Shown: positions 1 to 12,829, numbered from the stretch's first letter. The stretch is DNA of 64,000 nucleotides from Papaver somniferum (GCF_003573695.1 NC_039359.1:90314566-90378565); one strand, 5' to 3'. Notes: a model not told the origin generated them from the letters alone. Numbers and translations: made by a program.

Positions 1-799
1 TTGAATGGACATGGAATTTGGTGTTTGTGTGGTGAAAATTGTGTTAGAAGGCAACAGAGAAGTGAGAGTTTTGTGAACTGAAGTTTCGATAAGTTAAGCC
101 AGAAAACAACAGTGAAGAACATAAACTGCTTCCATTAATTTTGAGAGTGAAGGAAGGGGTTAAATGAATTTTTAGAAGTTCATAGAAACAAGGAAGTTGG
201 GTTATGGATTGATTTGAATTTGAGAATGTCTCTGTAAGAGTTTTGAAGAGGGAAACCATGTGATAGCCTGAACCTATTGCCGTGGGAAGAAGAGTTAGTC
301 CTGCCATTGATGTTTGAAGAGATTAATGTGTATTTTATAGGTTTGAATGATTGGAAATGGGAGGTATTGGTGGAATTGAATCATATTGCAGGGAAAGAGA
401 TAGAATATGGTCTTAGAATTCTAGAGGGAGTTTATCTCTGAAGCAGCAGAAAAACGCACACGAGGTGCTTGTTAAAATGCATGAACCGCACAACTCTTGT
501 TTCAGCCTAAACTGAATTAGCTTTGCCGTCAATTGGATACTGCTTTTGATGGATTATAGACACACACAGATAAGTTGAACTGAGAATGATGGGTTCTCTT
601 TGCTTCTGAGAATGATGACAAGGAAATGGTCGTGATTACAGTACATACATGGGTTGAACTGAAACCGTTCCCCGATTTAAATAAGTGACACGGACTCAAA
701 TCATCGATTCAAAGGACTTTTTTGTCATTTTAAGTCCACTTAACTGGGCTAACTTTCCATCCATTGCTTGTGGTCAAATTAGACCTAATTTTGTAAGAA
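1..799. other. No confident gene; one weak ORF on the minus strand
   Basis: I recognise nothing firm here. A minus-strand ORF from about 307 to 44 starts with ATG and codes for 87 residues. Its C-terminal part (TYRNFSSQNSHF) has the Arg/Ser-rich look of an organelle-targeting peptide, so it could be a first exon of a host gene, but I see no homology or downstream exon. The rest is AT-rich and has stops in all frames. Confidence 0.2.
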
Positions 800-3262
800 A
801 TAAAAAAAGAGGCTCAGTTTTGTAAACCATGAAAAACGGGCCTAGATTTGTAAAAAGCCCATAATTTTATTCTTTGAATCACTTGAATTCTCCAATTTTT
901 TTCCCAGGGAAAGTCAACTGGAGTATAGATATCCTGCACCTGGTCGATTAAGAAGTTGTAGATGTTTTTTACTGAGAACTTTCCCGTATGATGATGTTTC
1001 CATCTCATTTTGTCTTGTTCCTGGATTCTTGGAGTTATCATTAGAATTTTGCTTCTATCTTCTGGGGAGAAGTATTTGTTCAGTTTTTCCGTATCCCAGT
1101 GATTATCTTATGTTATTAACTCCTTCACCATTTATGGAACCTTCTCTTGAGTATCTGTATGCTGAGCTATGATTTCTGCATTTGGAATCCATCTGTCTTC
1201 CCATATTTTTGCTGATTTACCGTTTTTAACTTGCCAGACAAAGTTTCCTTTAATAAGGTCTAGGCCTTTTTTTATGCTTGTTCAAATCCACGATAAATTG
1301 GAGGTTCTAGTGTTTTCTAGAGGGTTGGAATTTGGGAAATATTTTGCTCCAAGTAGTTTGACCCATAATTGATCTTGTTCTGTGACGAGACGACTGGAAA
1401 GTTTTATGAGAAGAAAAATGTTGAAGCTGTGGGGATTTTTTTCCTAGACCTCCTTGTGAAAAGGGCTTACATATGCTGGCCCAAGCTATGATGAAACCCC
1501 CATGTCTCTTCTTCCCTTCTTTTTTCCACCAGAAATTTCTCTGGAATTCTATCCATTTGATCAATAGTTTCTTTTGGAAGGGGAGTAACTTGCATTTGAT
1601 ACGTGGGGAAAGCTTGCAAAATCGATTTGATTAATACTGTTCTACCAGCTTGGGAAAGTAGTTTCGACTTCCAGCCTTGTAGTGTAGAGTAGTATTTCTG
1701 AAGTAATGACTCTAAATTTGCTTTTCTATTTTTATCAAAGAATAGCGGGGTTCCAAGGTATCTGTCGTTTTTCGTCGTCAAAGGGACTTTAAGAATTTTC
1801 GCAATAACTTTCCCGTGCTTGGGATGTTATCTCGGACTAAAATAGACGCTAGATTTTTGGAGGTTAACCATTTTTCCTGTGATATCTCCAAATAAAGAGA
1901 GGATATCTAGCAGATTTTTTGCCTCAATTAGTTGGCTTTTGTGAAAATAAAACAATCATCGGCAAAGAAAAGGTGTGAAATGTTTGGAGCGTCTTTATTG
2001 ATTTTGAGCCCAGATGATTTCTTGTCAACGACTTCTTGTTCAAGAAGCCCGGATAAGATTTCCATGCAAATAGGAAAAATATAAGGAGATAGGGGATCAC
2101 CCTGTCTTAAACCTCGAGAGGTGTGGAATTTTGGCTCTGGGGTGCCATTTAGGAGGATTGAGAATGAAGTTGTGGAAATGCATTGAAAAATTAGATGAAC
2201 TCATTTTTCACTAAAGCCGAAACCAAAAAGAGCTTTTGATACGAAGGACCACTCCATCCTATCAAAATCTTTAGATAGGTCTAATTTAAGAACCATAAAA
2301 CCCCTTTTTTTTGCCTTGGAAGTTCTCATTGAGTGAAGGAGATCATGGGCTATTATAATTTTATCCGTAATTAGACGGCCCGACAGGAAAACAGATTTAT
2401 TTGACGAGATTATTTTGTTGAGGATGGGTTTTAGTCTGTTAGCCAAGATTTTTGAGATTATTTTATAGATTGTATTGCTTAGGATAATGGGTCTAAAGTC
2501 ACTTGGGGTTTGTGGAGTGGATAATTTTTGAATGAGGGTAATAAAAGAATAATTAAGATCCGGATTAAGGAAACCGGATTTAAAGAATTCTTATATTGTG
2601 TTGATGATGTCAGGACCAAAGATTTTCCAATTTTCTTTAAAGAAACCGGGTTGGAAACCATCGGGGCCAGGAGCACCCCATCGATTCATGTTCGATAAGG
2701 TGTTCCAAATTTCCTCTCTTGTGGGGATTTGTAGAAGTGATAAGTTTTAGGCTTCGGAAAAAATACGAGGTTCAATGATGCTAGCAACGTCAAAAGAATT
2801 TTTATTGGCTTGTGAGGTGCTAATATTCTTGAATTGATAGACTAAAAGAGAATAGAGTTGATCCCTATCTGATATCCAAAGGCCCGACGGCTCTCTAAGA
2901 GAGTTGATTGAGTTAATTCTTCTTCTGTTGGAGGCGGTCGCGGGGAAATACTCCGTATTTTGATCATATTTCTTGAAGAATTTATCTTTGGAGAGTTGGT
3001 GATAGAAATCATTTTTAATCTTCTACCACTTCCCTAATTGTGATTGGAGGTTTTCTAGTGTTTCCATTTCCTTTGAAATGTTTCCACGCCTATGGATGTT
3101 ATGTATGTTGTCGTTTAGTTGTTTATTGTGTTTGTGGATATTTCCGAATATTTCTGAATTCCAATGGGCTAAATCGGAAGATAAGAGATGGAGTTTTAGG
3201 GGAAGGTTTGAAACCATCAAATTGTTGGAGTGTAGGTCCAAGGCTTGTTTTATGATAGACAT
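800..3262 (-). pseudogene. LINE (L1-type) ORF2 fragment, truncated at both ends
   Basis: On the minus strand this reads, in order, as the linker before the polymerase (3262-3023), the reverse transcriptase with a SGRLITDKIIIAHDLLHSM block (2446-2201), the catalytic FADD box (GCC GAT GAT, complement of 1955-1963), the thumb/post-RT region with GWKSKLLSQAGRTVLI (about 1781-1467), and the start of the zinc-binding RVT region (WKHHHTGKFSVKNIYNFL, 1041-814). The pieces lie in different frames with several stops, so it is not functional. The endonuclease is missing at the 5' end and the RNase H/poly(A) at the 3' end. Plant LINE ORF2 proteins normally run about 1,200-1,400 residues, and about half is present. 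It is the most decayed of the four LINEs in the window. I see no target-site duplication. Confidence 0.8.
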
Positions 3263-4785
3263 ATTTTTGTGTCTGATATAATCTCAATTGTATATATTAT
3301 AGTGCTCGATTTTGTATTTATTTTGGCTTTTTATGTCTTTGTATGTGTTTTTGGAAAAATAAGATTTTGCAGCGAAATTGGCTCGAAAAGTGTTTTTTGC
3401 GTTCATGGGAGGACATTTGCTATTCAGACCCTCACTTTGGATAATGGGTAACCTAATTACTAAGGGGCATCCCATTTCCAGGCATCTGCTAATCGCACCC
3501 CTACTCTGGATAGGGGGCGACCATCTTCTACATTTGAATTATAAGTTTTGATGGGAAATATCTTGGCAGTGAAGAACAGATTAGGGTTCTTGATTTAGAG
3601 GAGTTTGAGGTCGATTAAACCTCTGATTTTCATAGGATAGACTCCTTATGGGTCTAGGAATCTGATATGGGTGTTGAAATCGATTAGACTGGGCTCAATC
3701 AAGGGATTTTTATCACAACAGAAATATATGGAAAGTCACGTGTGTGACCTATTTTAGGGAATTTTGGAGAGATTAAAGTGCTATGAACCTTACCAAAGAT
3801 TTTCATCTATCTAAGGAAGAGTTTAGAATAAAAAGGAAAGCTCAGAAACGCGTAGAAATTCTAAAACAAGAAATTGCCGTAACTTTGCCGTGAAGAGAGG
3901 GGAAGAGATTTTGGAAGATTTGGGAGAGATTTAATCGGTATTTTTGATATAAATAGATTGTTTGGGTCATATAGAAGGGGTGTCGAGAGTTTGGGGACCT
4001 GAGGAGATCCAGAGAAGAAGACATCAGAGTTTTATCAAACTCTGTTTCTGCTGCTGCTGCTGCTGAAGAGGAAGAACACGAAGAACATTGACACACAAGC
4101 AACTGTCGCAGAAAACTATTGTTGTTTCACAACAGAACCCATGTGTCGTTCATCACAGCGGTTGCATTAGATCTTTAGCTACTATTTCTCCCTGTAATAG
4201 TGATTCTGCAACACCAACAAACTGTTGCGAGTCGTCTGTATTATCACTTTTCATCTTTTTAATCATCTTTTGAGCCATAAACAAATATTTTGAGATCATG
4301 ATTAATATGAGGAGCTAAACCCCATTGCTGAGGCGATAGAGGAAGCTATTTTTCCAACAAAAAGTGGTATATTCTTATTTATTTATTTATCGCAATTATT
4401 TTTATGATTGTTTTGCCTTGAGTGAAAATTGTTTGAATGTTTCTTGTTAAGCAATTGTTATTTCTTTTGATAGAGCATGCTTGGACCTAGGTTTTTGATG
4501 TTATATGCTTCGGATTTACACTTGTTATTTTGAGAATCTACTTGTTGCAATAGTTTAGAATCAAATTGAACGAAAAAAAATTGCATGAATATAAAAATTG
4601 GATTAAATCACTTTGAATTTGAAAAATAGTGGAATCTTAGCCTCAGTGTTCTTTTAATATTGATACCAATTTTGTCAGTGTTTAATATAATTATTAGTGA
4701 GTTTTTTATTTAGTTTTAAATTTATCCTTCACAAGTTCGAGAATCGAATCACTTTTTACCACTATCTATAAATCACATCAATTTT
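3263..4785 (+). repeat. Probable 5' LTR region of the Athila-type element
   Basis: This non-coding stretch ends in CACATCA two to five bases before a tRNA primer-binding site, as an LTR should, and holds a good TATA box at 3948. A CTG trinucleotide run at about 4049-4066 and a stretch with no long ORF follow. The left LTR boundary could not be fixed: no TG start preceded by a recognisable target duplication was seen. The sequence does not visibly match the presumed 3' LTR region at 11450-12819. Confidence 0.5.
3948..3955 (+). promoter_or_regulatory. TATA box of the Athila 5' LTR
   Basis: The sequence TATAAATA sits in GATATAAATAG about 830 bp before the primer site, a normal place for an LTR Pol II promoter. 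Transcription would start about 30 bp downstream. Called from sequence and position only. Confidence 0.45.
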
Positions 4786-4803
4786 TGGCGCCGCCGACGC
4801 GGA
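4786..4803 (+). other. Primer-binding site, tRNA-Asp type
   Basis: TGGCGCCG followed by CCGACGCGGA matches the complement of the plant tRNA-Asp 3' end at 14 of 18 positions, including the first eight bases. Athila-lineage elements commonly use this primer. It marks the 5' end of the internal region. Confidence 0.7.
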
Positions 4804-5870
4804 CTTGTTTTTAGGGTTTTATATTTATTTTATTTTATTTTTTATTTTTTTTGTCCTTTTATATGTTTTTGGGTATTTATCTTGTGTCTACAGGTTCTGG
4901 ATCATAAAAAAATTGAGCCAAAGAGTTTGGTGATTTCATAAAGACTTGGAGCTAAAGATTAAAGTAAAAAGAACAGAAAAGAAGACAATTTTATTTTAGA
5001 CAATTTTAGTTTAGGGTTTGTTTATTTTCTTTCAGAAAAAAAAAACTGTATTAGGGTTTATTATTTTTATCATTTTTCTTTATTTTTTTTTGGACTTTTG
5101 GACTTTGGGACATTATTTTTTTTATTACCCTACGAAAGGGTACTTTAAATATAAACTGTTTGCAGAGAAGGAGGACAATTACGATATTGTCTCTGCACCT
5201 TGGGTTCGTACACTATACATCGGAGTCAGTGGCCCGAGTCGACTACAACCGATTCATCCCCCGTCTGGAACGGGAGGTAAGATTCTAAACACTCGCGAAT
5301 CCCCTGTCAGCGAGTTACTGGACTCCTTCGTATGCATATTTGTTGAGGACTGAATACAGACATTTATTTTTCTACTAAAGAGCAAGGCCTGGCCATACAA
5401 GATAAGGGTTCGGATTTCATCACCGTTCTCTTCTTGCCGATTTAGGAACACGTAACCTACGCGAACCTAAGCCTAAAATTTTGACTAGAACGAGACCGAT
5501 AGGGTAACGAGCTTAACAGGAAAGTCATTCGAAAAATATTGGTTACTATTTTAAGCATACTTCGAACTTCTTGACGGTTTCTGTAAGTTAAATGCGTGAC
5601 TGCGCCGCCTTGTAATACCGGTGAGGCCTTGGGTATCAAAGCTCCACCGAGCTTCCCTCGCCTCTATTCAACTTACTTTAACTCGGATTGATTCCAGATG
5701 GGTTTGCTTAAATTGTAACGAATTCCCGTTCGAAGGATTAGATACTGGTCTAGAAACAATCTAAGTGGATCCATCACGCTTTTTTTTTGCTAGAAATCAA
5801 TAGGTTTGATTTGGTTGAGTCGGCCTTGATCTGTGTTTTCTTACCCTTCCAATTTAGAAAATTCTATTGT
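4804..5870 (+). other. Untranslated leader of the Athila-type element
   Basis: About 1.07 kb lie between the primer site and gag. The first 330 bp are T-rich with a TTTTAGGG...TTTATTTTATTT stretch. The rest is of balanced composition. A 111-codon ORF at 5018-5353 has a low-complexity, Phe/Ile-rich start and no recognisable domain, so I treat it as chance. Confidence 0.5.
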
Positions 5871-7618
5871 ATGCCTGAATGTAAAAGAGACACACTAGGT
5901 AGATTTGTTAAAGAGAAACCTAGTAGTTCGAAGCGTCTCGATTACCTTAATCTAGAAAGTCCGACTTTTGAAGAGTCTGTTTTTGAATTTCGTTTGACTT
6001 AGGAGAGAATCCATGTTGCTCCGATAGCGTCAGAAATGGCAAGTTTGAAAGCTTTGTTGAATCCAACTAGGACTACTCGTCCTTCGTGTATTAAGTTAGC
6101 TACTCACCTTATGAACTGAAACCTGGGACCTTACAGATGCTCCCAATCTTTTTAGGGAAAGAAAATGAAAACCCTTATTACCATGTTAGGGATTTTGAGA
6201 AAATTTGTAGTACTAGAGGCTTAGATGATGATGCTTTGAAACTTAGGTTATTCCCATTTTCCCTGAAAGATAAGGCCAAGTCGTGGCTGTATAGTTTGGA
6301 CTCCGAGTCAATTGAGACATATGAACAACTTACATCTGCCTTTTTCAATAAGTTTTTCCCTATGCACAAAACATCGTCTATTAGGACGCAAATATGAACA
6401 TTTTCACAACAAGAGGGAGAATCTTTATATAAGTATTTGGAAAGGTTCAATGATTTATTATCCCAGTGTCCTCATCATGGTTTAGAAAAGGTTAGTCTAG
6501 TTCATATCCTTTATGAGGGTTTAGATTATTCCACAACGACCATGGTTGAGTCTCTATGCACTGGTGGATTTGAAAACCAAACTGTTGATGCGGCGATGGA
6601 ATTTTTTAATGAAATCCCCAAAAAAAACCAGCAATGGGAAAATAGTAGGGCACCCCAGAAAACAATTCTTTTAAGTAGAGGAAACGTTAATAGGGTAGAA
6701 GGAGGCTATGAATCAGATGCCAAAATTGCTGCTATAGCAAAAAGGTTAGAAGCCTTAGAAGTGGGTCAGACTAGTGGTAGAGTGGAGCCTTTTTGGGAAG
6801 GCCAGAATATTGAAGAGAAAGCCAATGCTCTTTATAATAACACTAGATTTTATAACCTTCAAAAGATTGACCCATATTCAAAAACCTATAATCCTGGTTG
6901 GAGAAACCATCCGAACCTTTTGTGGTCTAAGGGCCAAAGTCAAGGTCAGTTTAGTAATTCTAATGCTCCCCCAGGTTTTGGCTATTCTAAGAATCCTTCA
7001 GGATTAGCTCAGTTTCAGAATCAGTCAGATAAGAAAATCCTAAGTTTAGAGGAATCTCTCGCCTTGTTAACTCAGCAAACTGCAAAATTTCAGTTATCCG
7101 TAGAACAGAGTCTACAAGCTAATAACAGGATAAGACAAGAAAATAGTCAGGCTATTTCCGAGTTAAAATCCTAGGTTGGTCTGATAAGTGATTCTTTGAG
7201 AGATAAAGGTAAGTTTCCTAGTCAAACACAACCCAACCCTAGAGGAGTTCATGAATTAGGTGCAAAACCATCGAATCAATTGAATGTTGTTAGAACCCTT
7301 AGAAGTGGTAGAGTTGTAGACAATAAGGTAACCATGCCCGATAGTGAACATACTGTAGTTCACCCCTCAGGATCTCACCTCTCAGGACCAGTAGCTGAAG
7401 AGACTGATAAAGTTTCTGATGATGTGAATTCGGTTCCTGAAAAGTCTGATTTTATGACTAGAGCCCCATTTCCTCAGCTATTAGTACCAACAAAAAAGGA
7501 ATCGAACTTTAATGACATAGTGGAGGTTTTTACGCAAGTTACCATAAACCTTCCCTTATTAGATGCAATTAGGAAAATTCCTGCTTATGTCAAGTTCCTT
7601 AAGGATATGTGTACGTGA
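5871..7618 (+). pseudogene. gag: gag of an Athila-lineage Ty3/gypsy retrotransposon
   Basis: Gag packages the element RNA into virus-like particles. The frame opens at ATG 5871 (MPECKRDTLGRF). The retrotransposon-gag core lies at 6137-6600, with ENPYYHVRDFEKICSTRG, LFPFSLKDKAKSWL and SQCPHHGLEKV, a set typical of the Athila lineage. A Gln/Asn/Pro-rich tail follows (about 6780-7170). The gene is broken by a stop at 6001-6003, a frame change before 6137, a stop at 6395-6397 inside the gag core, and a stop at 7172-7174. The section 7196-7618 (RTLRSGRVVDN, PFPQLLVPTKKE) is the linker leading into the protease. No zinc knuckle is visible, as in many Athila gags. Lineage assignment is firm; function is lost. 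Confidence 0.85.
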
Positions 7619-7689
7619 AAGCGAAAACTTAGCGTCCATAAGAAAGATTTTTTAGCTAGTCACGTAAGTTCAATCATTCAGAACACCAC

Positions 7690-8336
7690 AACTCCAAAGT
7701 ACAAAGACCCAGGTTCTCCTACCATTGCTTGTACAATAGGTAACTTCCGGGTAGAAAAAGCTTTACTTGACTTAAGAGCCAGTGTGAACTTACTGCCATT
7801 CCATGTATACTTACAGCTAGGACTTGGTGAAATGAAACCTACTCAGATGACACTACAGTTAGATGATAGGTCTGTTAAAATCCCTCGAGGTGTTATCGAG
7901 GATGTTCTTATTGAGGTCGACAAGTTTATTTATCCAGTGGATTTCGTGGTCCTAGATACCCAACCCGTCCCTGACCCAGATACCCGTGATTTTAGGTCGC
8001 CCATTTTTAGCTACGTCTAATGTGATCATTAACTATCGAAATGGTGTGATGAGTTTATATTTTGGTAATATGACTATGGAGATGAACATTTGTAATGTCA
8101 GTAAGTAACCTCATGAGCTAGATGACACATGTGTTGAAGAGGCGAACATGATAGAAGCCTTAGTTCAGGAGTCATTACCAAACATTTTGTTTGAAGACCC
8201 ATTAGAAAGTTGTCTATCCCATTTTGGTTTAGATTTTGACGACGATAGCACTATTGACCAGGTGAATGCTCTATTAGATTTTACCCTTGTGTTAGACACT
8301 GATAGACGGAAAGCTAAAACCGTTACCAGTTGCTGA
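7690..8336 (+). pseudogene. Aspartic protease domain of the Athila element
   Basis: The retropepsin-like protease would cut the polyprotein. The segment around 7760-8020 shows the family layout: an active-site loop at 7769-7783 (DLRAS), a LPFHVYLQLGLGEMKPTQMTLQLDDRS stretch, then a flap and the VDFVVLDT block. The normal active-site loop in this lineage is DLGAS. Here the Gly is replaced by Arg (AGA at 7775-7777), which should damage the fold next to the catalytic Asp. A stop at 8018-8020 and a frame change follow. The stretch 8148-8336 continues the protease-to-RT linker in another frame. Confidence 0.75.
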
Positions 8337-8373
8337 GACTACCCTAATTCCTTCTTTAGAAGAGCCCCCAAAG

Positions 8374-9900
8374 TTGGACCTTAAACCACTACCCGATACT
8401 CTAAAGTATGTGTTTTTAGGCCCATCTTATACTTTACCTGTGATTGTATCTTCCGATTTGGATAGTGATCAGGAAAGTAGGCTAGTAAATGTACTTCAAT
8501 ACAATAAGGAAGCTTTAGGGTGGACTATAGCAGACATTAAGGGTATAAGTCCTACTGTGTGTATGCATCAGATTCATTTAGAGGAAGACTCCAAACCTTC
8601 TAGGGAGATGCAACGTCGACTGAACCCTAAAATGAAAGAGGTAGTTCGAAAAGAGGTGCTTAAGTTGTTAGGTGCGGGTATTATTTACCCAATTTCAGAC
8701 AGTAAGTGGGTCAGCCCTGTTCAGGTTGTCCCCAAGAAATCAGGTATCACTATAGTCCAGAATGATAATAATGAATTAATCCCAACCCGAGTGACCACGG
8801 GATAACGTGTGTGTATTGACTATAGGAAATTGAACAAGGTCACAAGGAAGGACCACTTTCCCCTTCCCTTCATCGATCAGATGCTAGAGAGATTAGCTGG
8901 ACATAGTCGCAACTGCATTTTAGATGGCTACTCCGGTTATAATCAGATCGTTATTTCCCTAGAAGACCAAGAGAAAACCAGTTTTACCTGTCCCTTTGGT
9001 ACCTTTCCGTATAGACGCATGTCTTTCGGGCTATGTAATGCCCCTCCAACTTTTCAGCGTTGTATGATGAGCATATTTTATGACATGGTAGAACGGTTTT
9101 TAGAGGTCTTTATGGATGATTTTTCAGTGTTTGGTTCATCTTTTGATGAGTGCTTGCATCATTTGACATTAGTGTTGACTAGGTGTAAGGAAAAGAATTT
9201 AGTGCTTAATTGGGAAAAATGCCATTTCATGGTTAAATCAGGAATTGTGTTAGGGCACATCGTCTCTTCAAAGGGTATAGAGGTAGACAAAGCCAAAGTT
9301 GACCTTATTAAGACTTTACAGGTCCCAAAAACCGTAAAAGATATTGAGTCATTCCTAGGGAACGCAGGTTTTACCGTCGATTCATTAAGGATTTAAGATG
9401 ATTTCTAGACCTCTTTGCAATTTTCTTGCTAAAGATGTTAAGTTTGTCTTTGATGATGCTTGTTTAGAGGCTTTTGAGAAGCTTAAGAGTTTACTCACTA
9501 CTTCCCCGATAGTCCAGGCACCTAACTGGAACCTACCCTTTGACATTATGTGTGATTCTTCAGATTATGCTATAGGCGTTGTTTTAGGAAAACGAGAAAA
9601 AAAATTACTTCATGTGATTTATTATGCTAGAAAAACTCTAAATGATGCCCAAATGAACTACACAACTACGGAGAAGGAACTTTTAGCCATCGTGTTTGCC
9701 TTGGATAAGTTTAGGTCCTACCTATTAGGTTCTAAGATCATAATATATACAGATCATGCTGCTTTAAAATACCTTTTATCTAAGAAGGATACCAAACCTA
9801 GATTGATTATATGGATCCTATTGTTACAAGAATTTTCCCCAGACATTAGAGACAAAAAGGGTGCAGAAAATGTAGTAGCAGACCACTTGTCTAGGCTAGT
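8374..9900 (+). pseudogene. pol: Reverse transcriptase and RNase H of the Athila element
   Basis: This makes the cDNA of the element. The RT starts with a linker typical of Athila (WTIADIKGISPTVCMHQI, about 8520-8570). It continues with VSPVQVVPKKSG, CIDYRKLNK (8812), DGYSGYNQI (8930), RRMSFGLCNAPPTFQRC and the catalytic FMDDFSVFG box (about 9109-9135), which is intact. RNase H follows from 9398 with [34 protein letters not shown] and TDHAALKYL, so its Asp/Glu/Asp residues are present. Damage: TAA at 8803-8805 replaces the codon before the CIDYRK block, and two closely spaced one-base losses between about 9366 and 9396 throw the RT/RNase H junction out of frame. Confidence 0.9.
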
Positions 9901-10149
9901 TGTTAGTTCCCCTAGTGATTCCCTTCCTATAAGGGATATCTTTCCTGATGAACAATTGTTCTCTGTTTCCCAATCACCTTGGTATGCAAATATAATGAAT
10001 TATCTTGTTACTGGTCGAACCCCTCAACATTGGGGTAAACAAGATCGTTCTAGGTTTTTAGCCGAGGTTAAGCATTTCTTTTGGGATGATCCTTATCTGT
10101 TAAGTATTGTCCGGACCAGATTATTAGGAGATGTGTATCTGAGAGTGAC

Positions 10150-11198
10150 CAGTCTAATATTATCACCTTTTGTCATGAACATGCATGTGGGGGTTATTGT
10201 AGTGCTAAGAAGACTGCTGCTAAGATTGTGCAGTGTGGATTTTACTGGCCTTCGTTGTTTAAAGATTCTCATAGTCATTGTGTTTCTTGTGAGTGTTGCC
10301 AGAAGTTAGGAACCATTTCCCGTAGAAATATGATGCCTTTGAACCCTATTTCAGTGATTGAGGTCTTTGATGTGTGGGGCATTGATTTTATGGGTCCATT
10401 TCCTATTTCGTTTGGTTATCTTTACATACTTGTCGCTGTAGACTATGTGTCTAAGTGGGTTGAGGCGGTTCCGTGTAAAACGAATGACCACAGGGTCGTA
10501 GTCCAGTTTTTAAAAGAGAATATACTTACACGTTTTGGTACGCCACGAGCTATAATTAGTGATGGAGGTTCACACTTTTGTAATAGACCGTTTGCTCTTT
10601 TAATGAAACAATACGATATTACCCATAAAGTAGCAACCCCATATCACCCTCAGACTAGTGGTCAAGTAGAGGTTTCCAATGAGGAAATTAAATTATTCTA
10701 GAGAAAACAGTTAATCCAAATAGGAAAGACTGGTCGTCGAGGCTTACTGATGCCTTATGGGCTTACCGTACTGCGTTTAAGACACCCATTGGAATGTCAC
10801 CTTATCGTTTAGTGTTTGGCAAGGCATGTCACCTGCCTGTTGAGTTAGAGCATCGAGCCTATTGGGCTATTAAGAACTTAAACTTTTCACTTGACAAGGC
10901 AGGAGCTCAAAGAAAGCTCCAGCTCAATGAGTTGGACGAGATTCGTAGAGATGCATACGATAGTGCTAAGGAGTATAAGAACAAAATGAAACTTGTGCAT
11001 GATAGGAATATTTTACGAAAGTCATTTTCTCCAGGTCAAAAAGTTCTTCTGTATGACACTCGTTTGCATCTATTCCCCGGGAAGTTGCGCTCTCGGTGGA
11101 CCGGTCCTTTTGTGGTCCGTACTGTTTTTCCTCATGGCGTGTTGAGATTGAGACACCAGATGGTAGTAGTTCTTCGAAGGTTAACGGTCAGCGATTGA
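10150..11198 (+). pseudogene. Integrase of the Athila element
   Basis: The integrase would insert the cDNA into the genome. The HHCC zinc domain starts near 10160 but is out of frame with the preceding RNase H. Its Cys pair is visible in CVSCECCQ (about 10275-10300). The catalytic core 10228-10701 holds the three acidic residues in [16 protein letters not shown] and [12 protein letters not shown] frame break and stop at 10699-10701 separate it from the C-terminal part (10794-11198), which has the family motifs [29 protein letters not shown] and RWTGPFVV. No envelope-like ORF follows, although some Athila elements carry one. Confidence 0.85.
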
Positions 11199-11429
11199 AG
11201 CCCTTTTTAGAGCCTTTTCCTACAGGTGATGTTGAGGAGGTCCCTCTGGAGGACCCTGTTTACCTTGATTGACCATCGAGGCGATTTTGTATGTTGTATA
11301 ATATTTTTGTAGGTTTTTGGTTACACTTCACCCAGGTACTATCTTTCCGACTTCTCTCTTTACTATTTCCTCATGTTACTTATATTTTTGGTACTGTTCT
11401 TTATTAGAAACATTGAGGACAATGTTAGA

Positions 11430-11449
11430 TTTAAGTTTGGGGGTGGGGT
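11430..11449 (+). other. Polypurine tract of the Athila element
   Basis: The sequence TTTAAGTTTGGGGGTGGGG is the purine tract commonly seen after pol in Athila-lineage elements, where it primes plus-strand synthesis. It follows the integrase by about 230 bp. Confidence 0.65.
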
Positions 11450-12819
11450 AGAACTTTTTGTTACCTTTTCGTTGCAATAAATAAACTCCAGAGCCTAGAA
11501 ATTTATCCCTATTAAGGATGGCACTAACCAATCTAAGTGGATGGAAGCATTTTGGTTGTAGGAGTTGAGGAACCAATCTGACTAGATGGCAACATCTAAA
11601 GAGTCTATTCATAACACAGAGCTCAGGTGTTAGAAATAACATGATAGTTTCACCATATCTCGTTGAGTCCTTTTCACTTCTGTTTTTATTTTGTTTTTTA
11701 AACTATGTTTGTCTAAGTGATTAGGTGGGGCTCACGATTAAAGTTGTTACCAATGCTAGGGTGAATTAGAGTGATTGAGATACAAAAAAAAAAGAACAAA
11801 AAGAACAAAAGAAAAAGAGAAACTGAGACCAGACCATCAGACCAACTGGAATAAATTCAATAAAGTCGACCACTGGAACCCTTGTATATGCCAGTTGTGT
11901 TGACCTAGAGTTAGGATTATCAATCACTGGTTACCTTGTATATGTCAGTGTGTTGATATTAGTCAGATTAGTATCTCAGTCCATTAGGATAGGTCCATTT
12001 TAGCGGAGGCCTTCAGACAGATATGAGAAACACCGTTCACCTAGTAAACATCAAAACCATATATGTTTTTCTATATCCATCTTCTTGATCTTTCCATGTG
12101 ATTAGTTTTGACTCCGGATATTGATGTCTATAGTGTGATTATCTGAGTAGAGCTATGTCACTTCATATGAATTTAAGTATGCTTGAGTGCGAACTCGTGT
12201 ACAACAATTGGAATTTCGCATCAGGGTACTTCCTCCTGCAGTCAATAAGTATGCCAACCATGGAGATTCTTTAGTGCCTTCCAAGGTTCTGTGTAGATAG
12301 CTAGGGTCTGGAGTATAAAATTTTTATGGGTATACCTCTGGTAAGCCCTCCGGAGACAACACTCCGCCACTAGGGATACCTAGGGGTTTTCTTGTCATTA
12401 TAATTTGATATCCCATGCTTGGAATACTTTGATGGGCTACACTTAGGAGATGCAAGTCATATTAGAGAAAGTTATACCAATAATAGGTGTTGCAATTGAA
12501 CAAAGATATAGACTCATATTTGGAATTCGAATTCTTTTCGGTGCTCAATTAGAAATAGTATTGGAATCCATTGACCCTAGTTACCGGCGCTCTCTCTTAT
12601 CGTATTTATTTTAGTTTAGTTGATTTTTTGTTTTCATTCTTTTAATTCCTTAATTCTATCAAAAATCCAAAAACAACATTTATGGTTAGTGGATCAGAAT
12701 TATTGATTATAATATTTCCACCGCTCCCTATGGGAACGATCCGTACTTGTCGTTGTCTACTAGTTAGACGCCGTGCGATTGCGGTTATTATATATATAGG
12801 CATCTCCGGACCCTATCAA
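11450..12819 (+). repeat. 3' non-coding region / probable 3' LTR of the Athila element
   Basis: There is no coding sequence. An A-rich patch (about 11783-11822) and an LTR-end-like stretch (CTCCCTATGGGAACGATCC, then GACGCCGTGCGATTGCGG) lead to a possible LTR end in CCTATCA near 12819. By position it should repeat 3263-4780, but I could not find matching blocks by eye, so the pairing is doubtful. Confidence 0.4.
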
Positions 12820-12829
12820 TAGTCAGTCT

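Noticed and set aside
5018..5353. 111-codon ORF in the Athila leader
   Set aside because: Phe/Ile-rich low complexity at its start, no domain, and its position in an untranslated leader.
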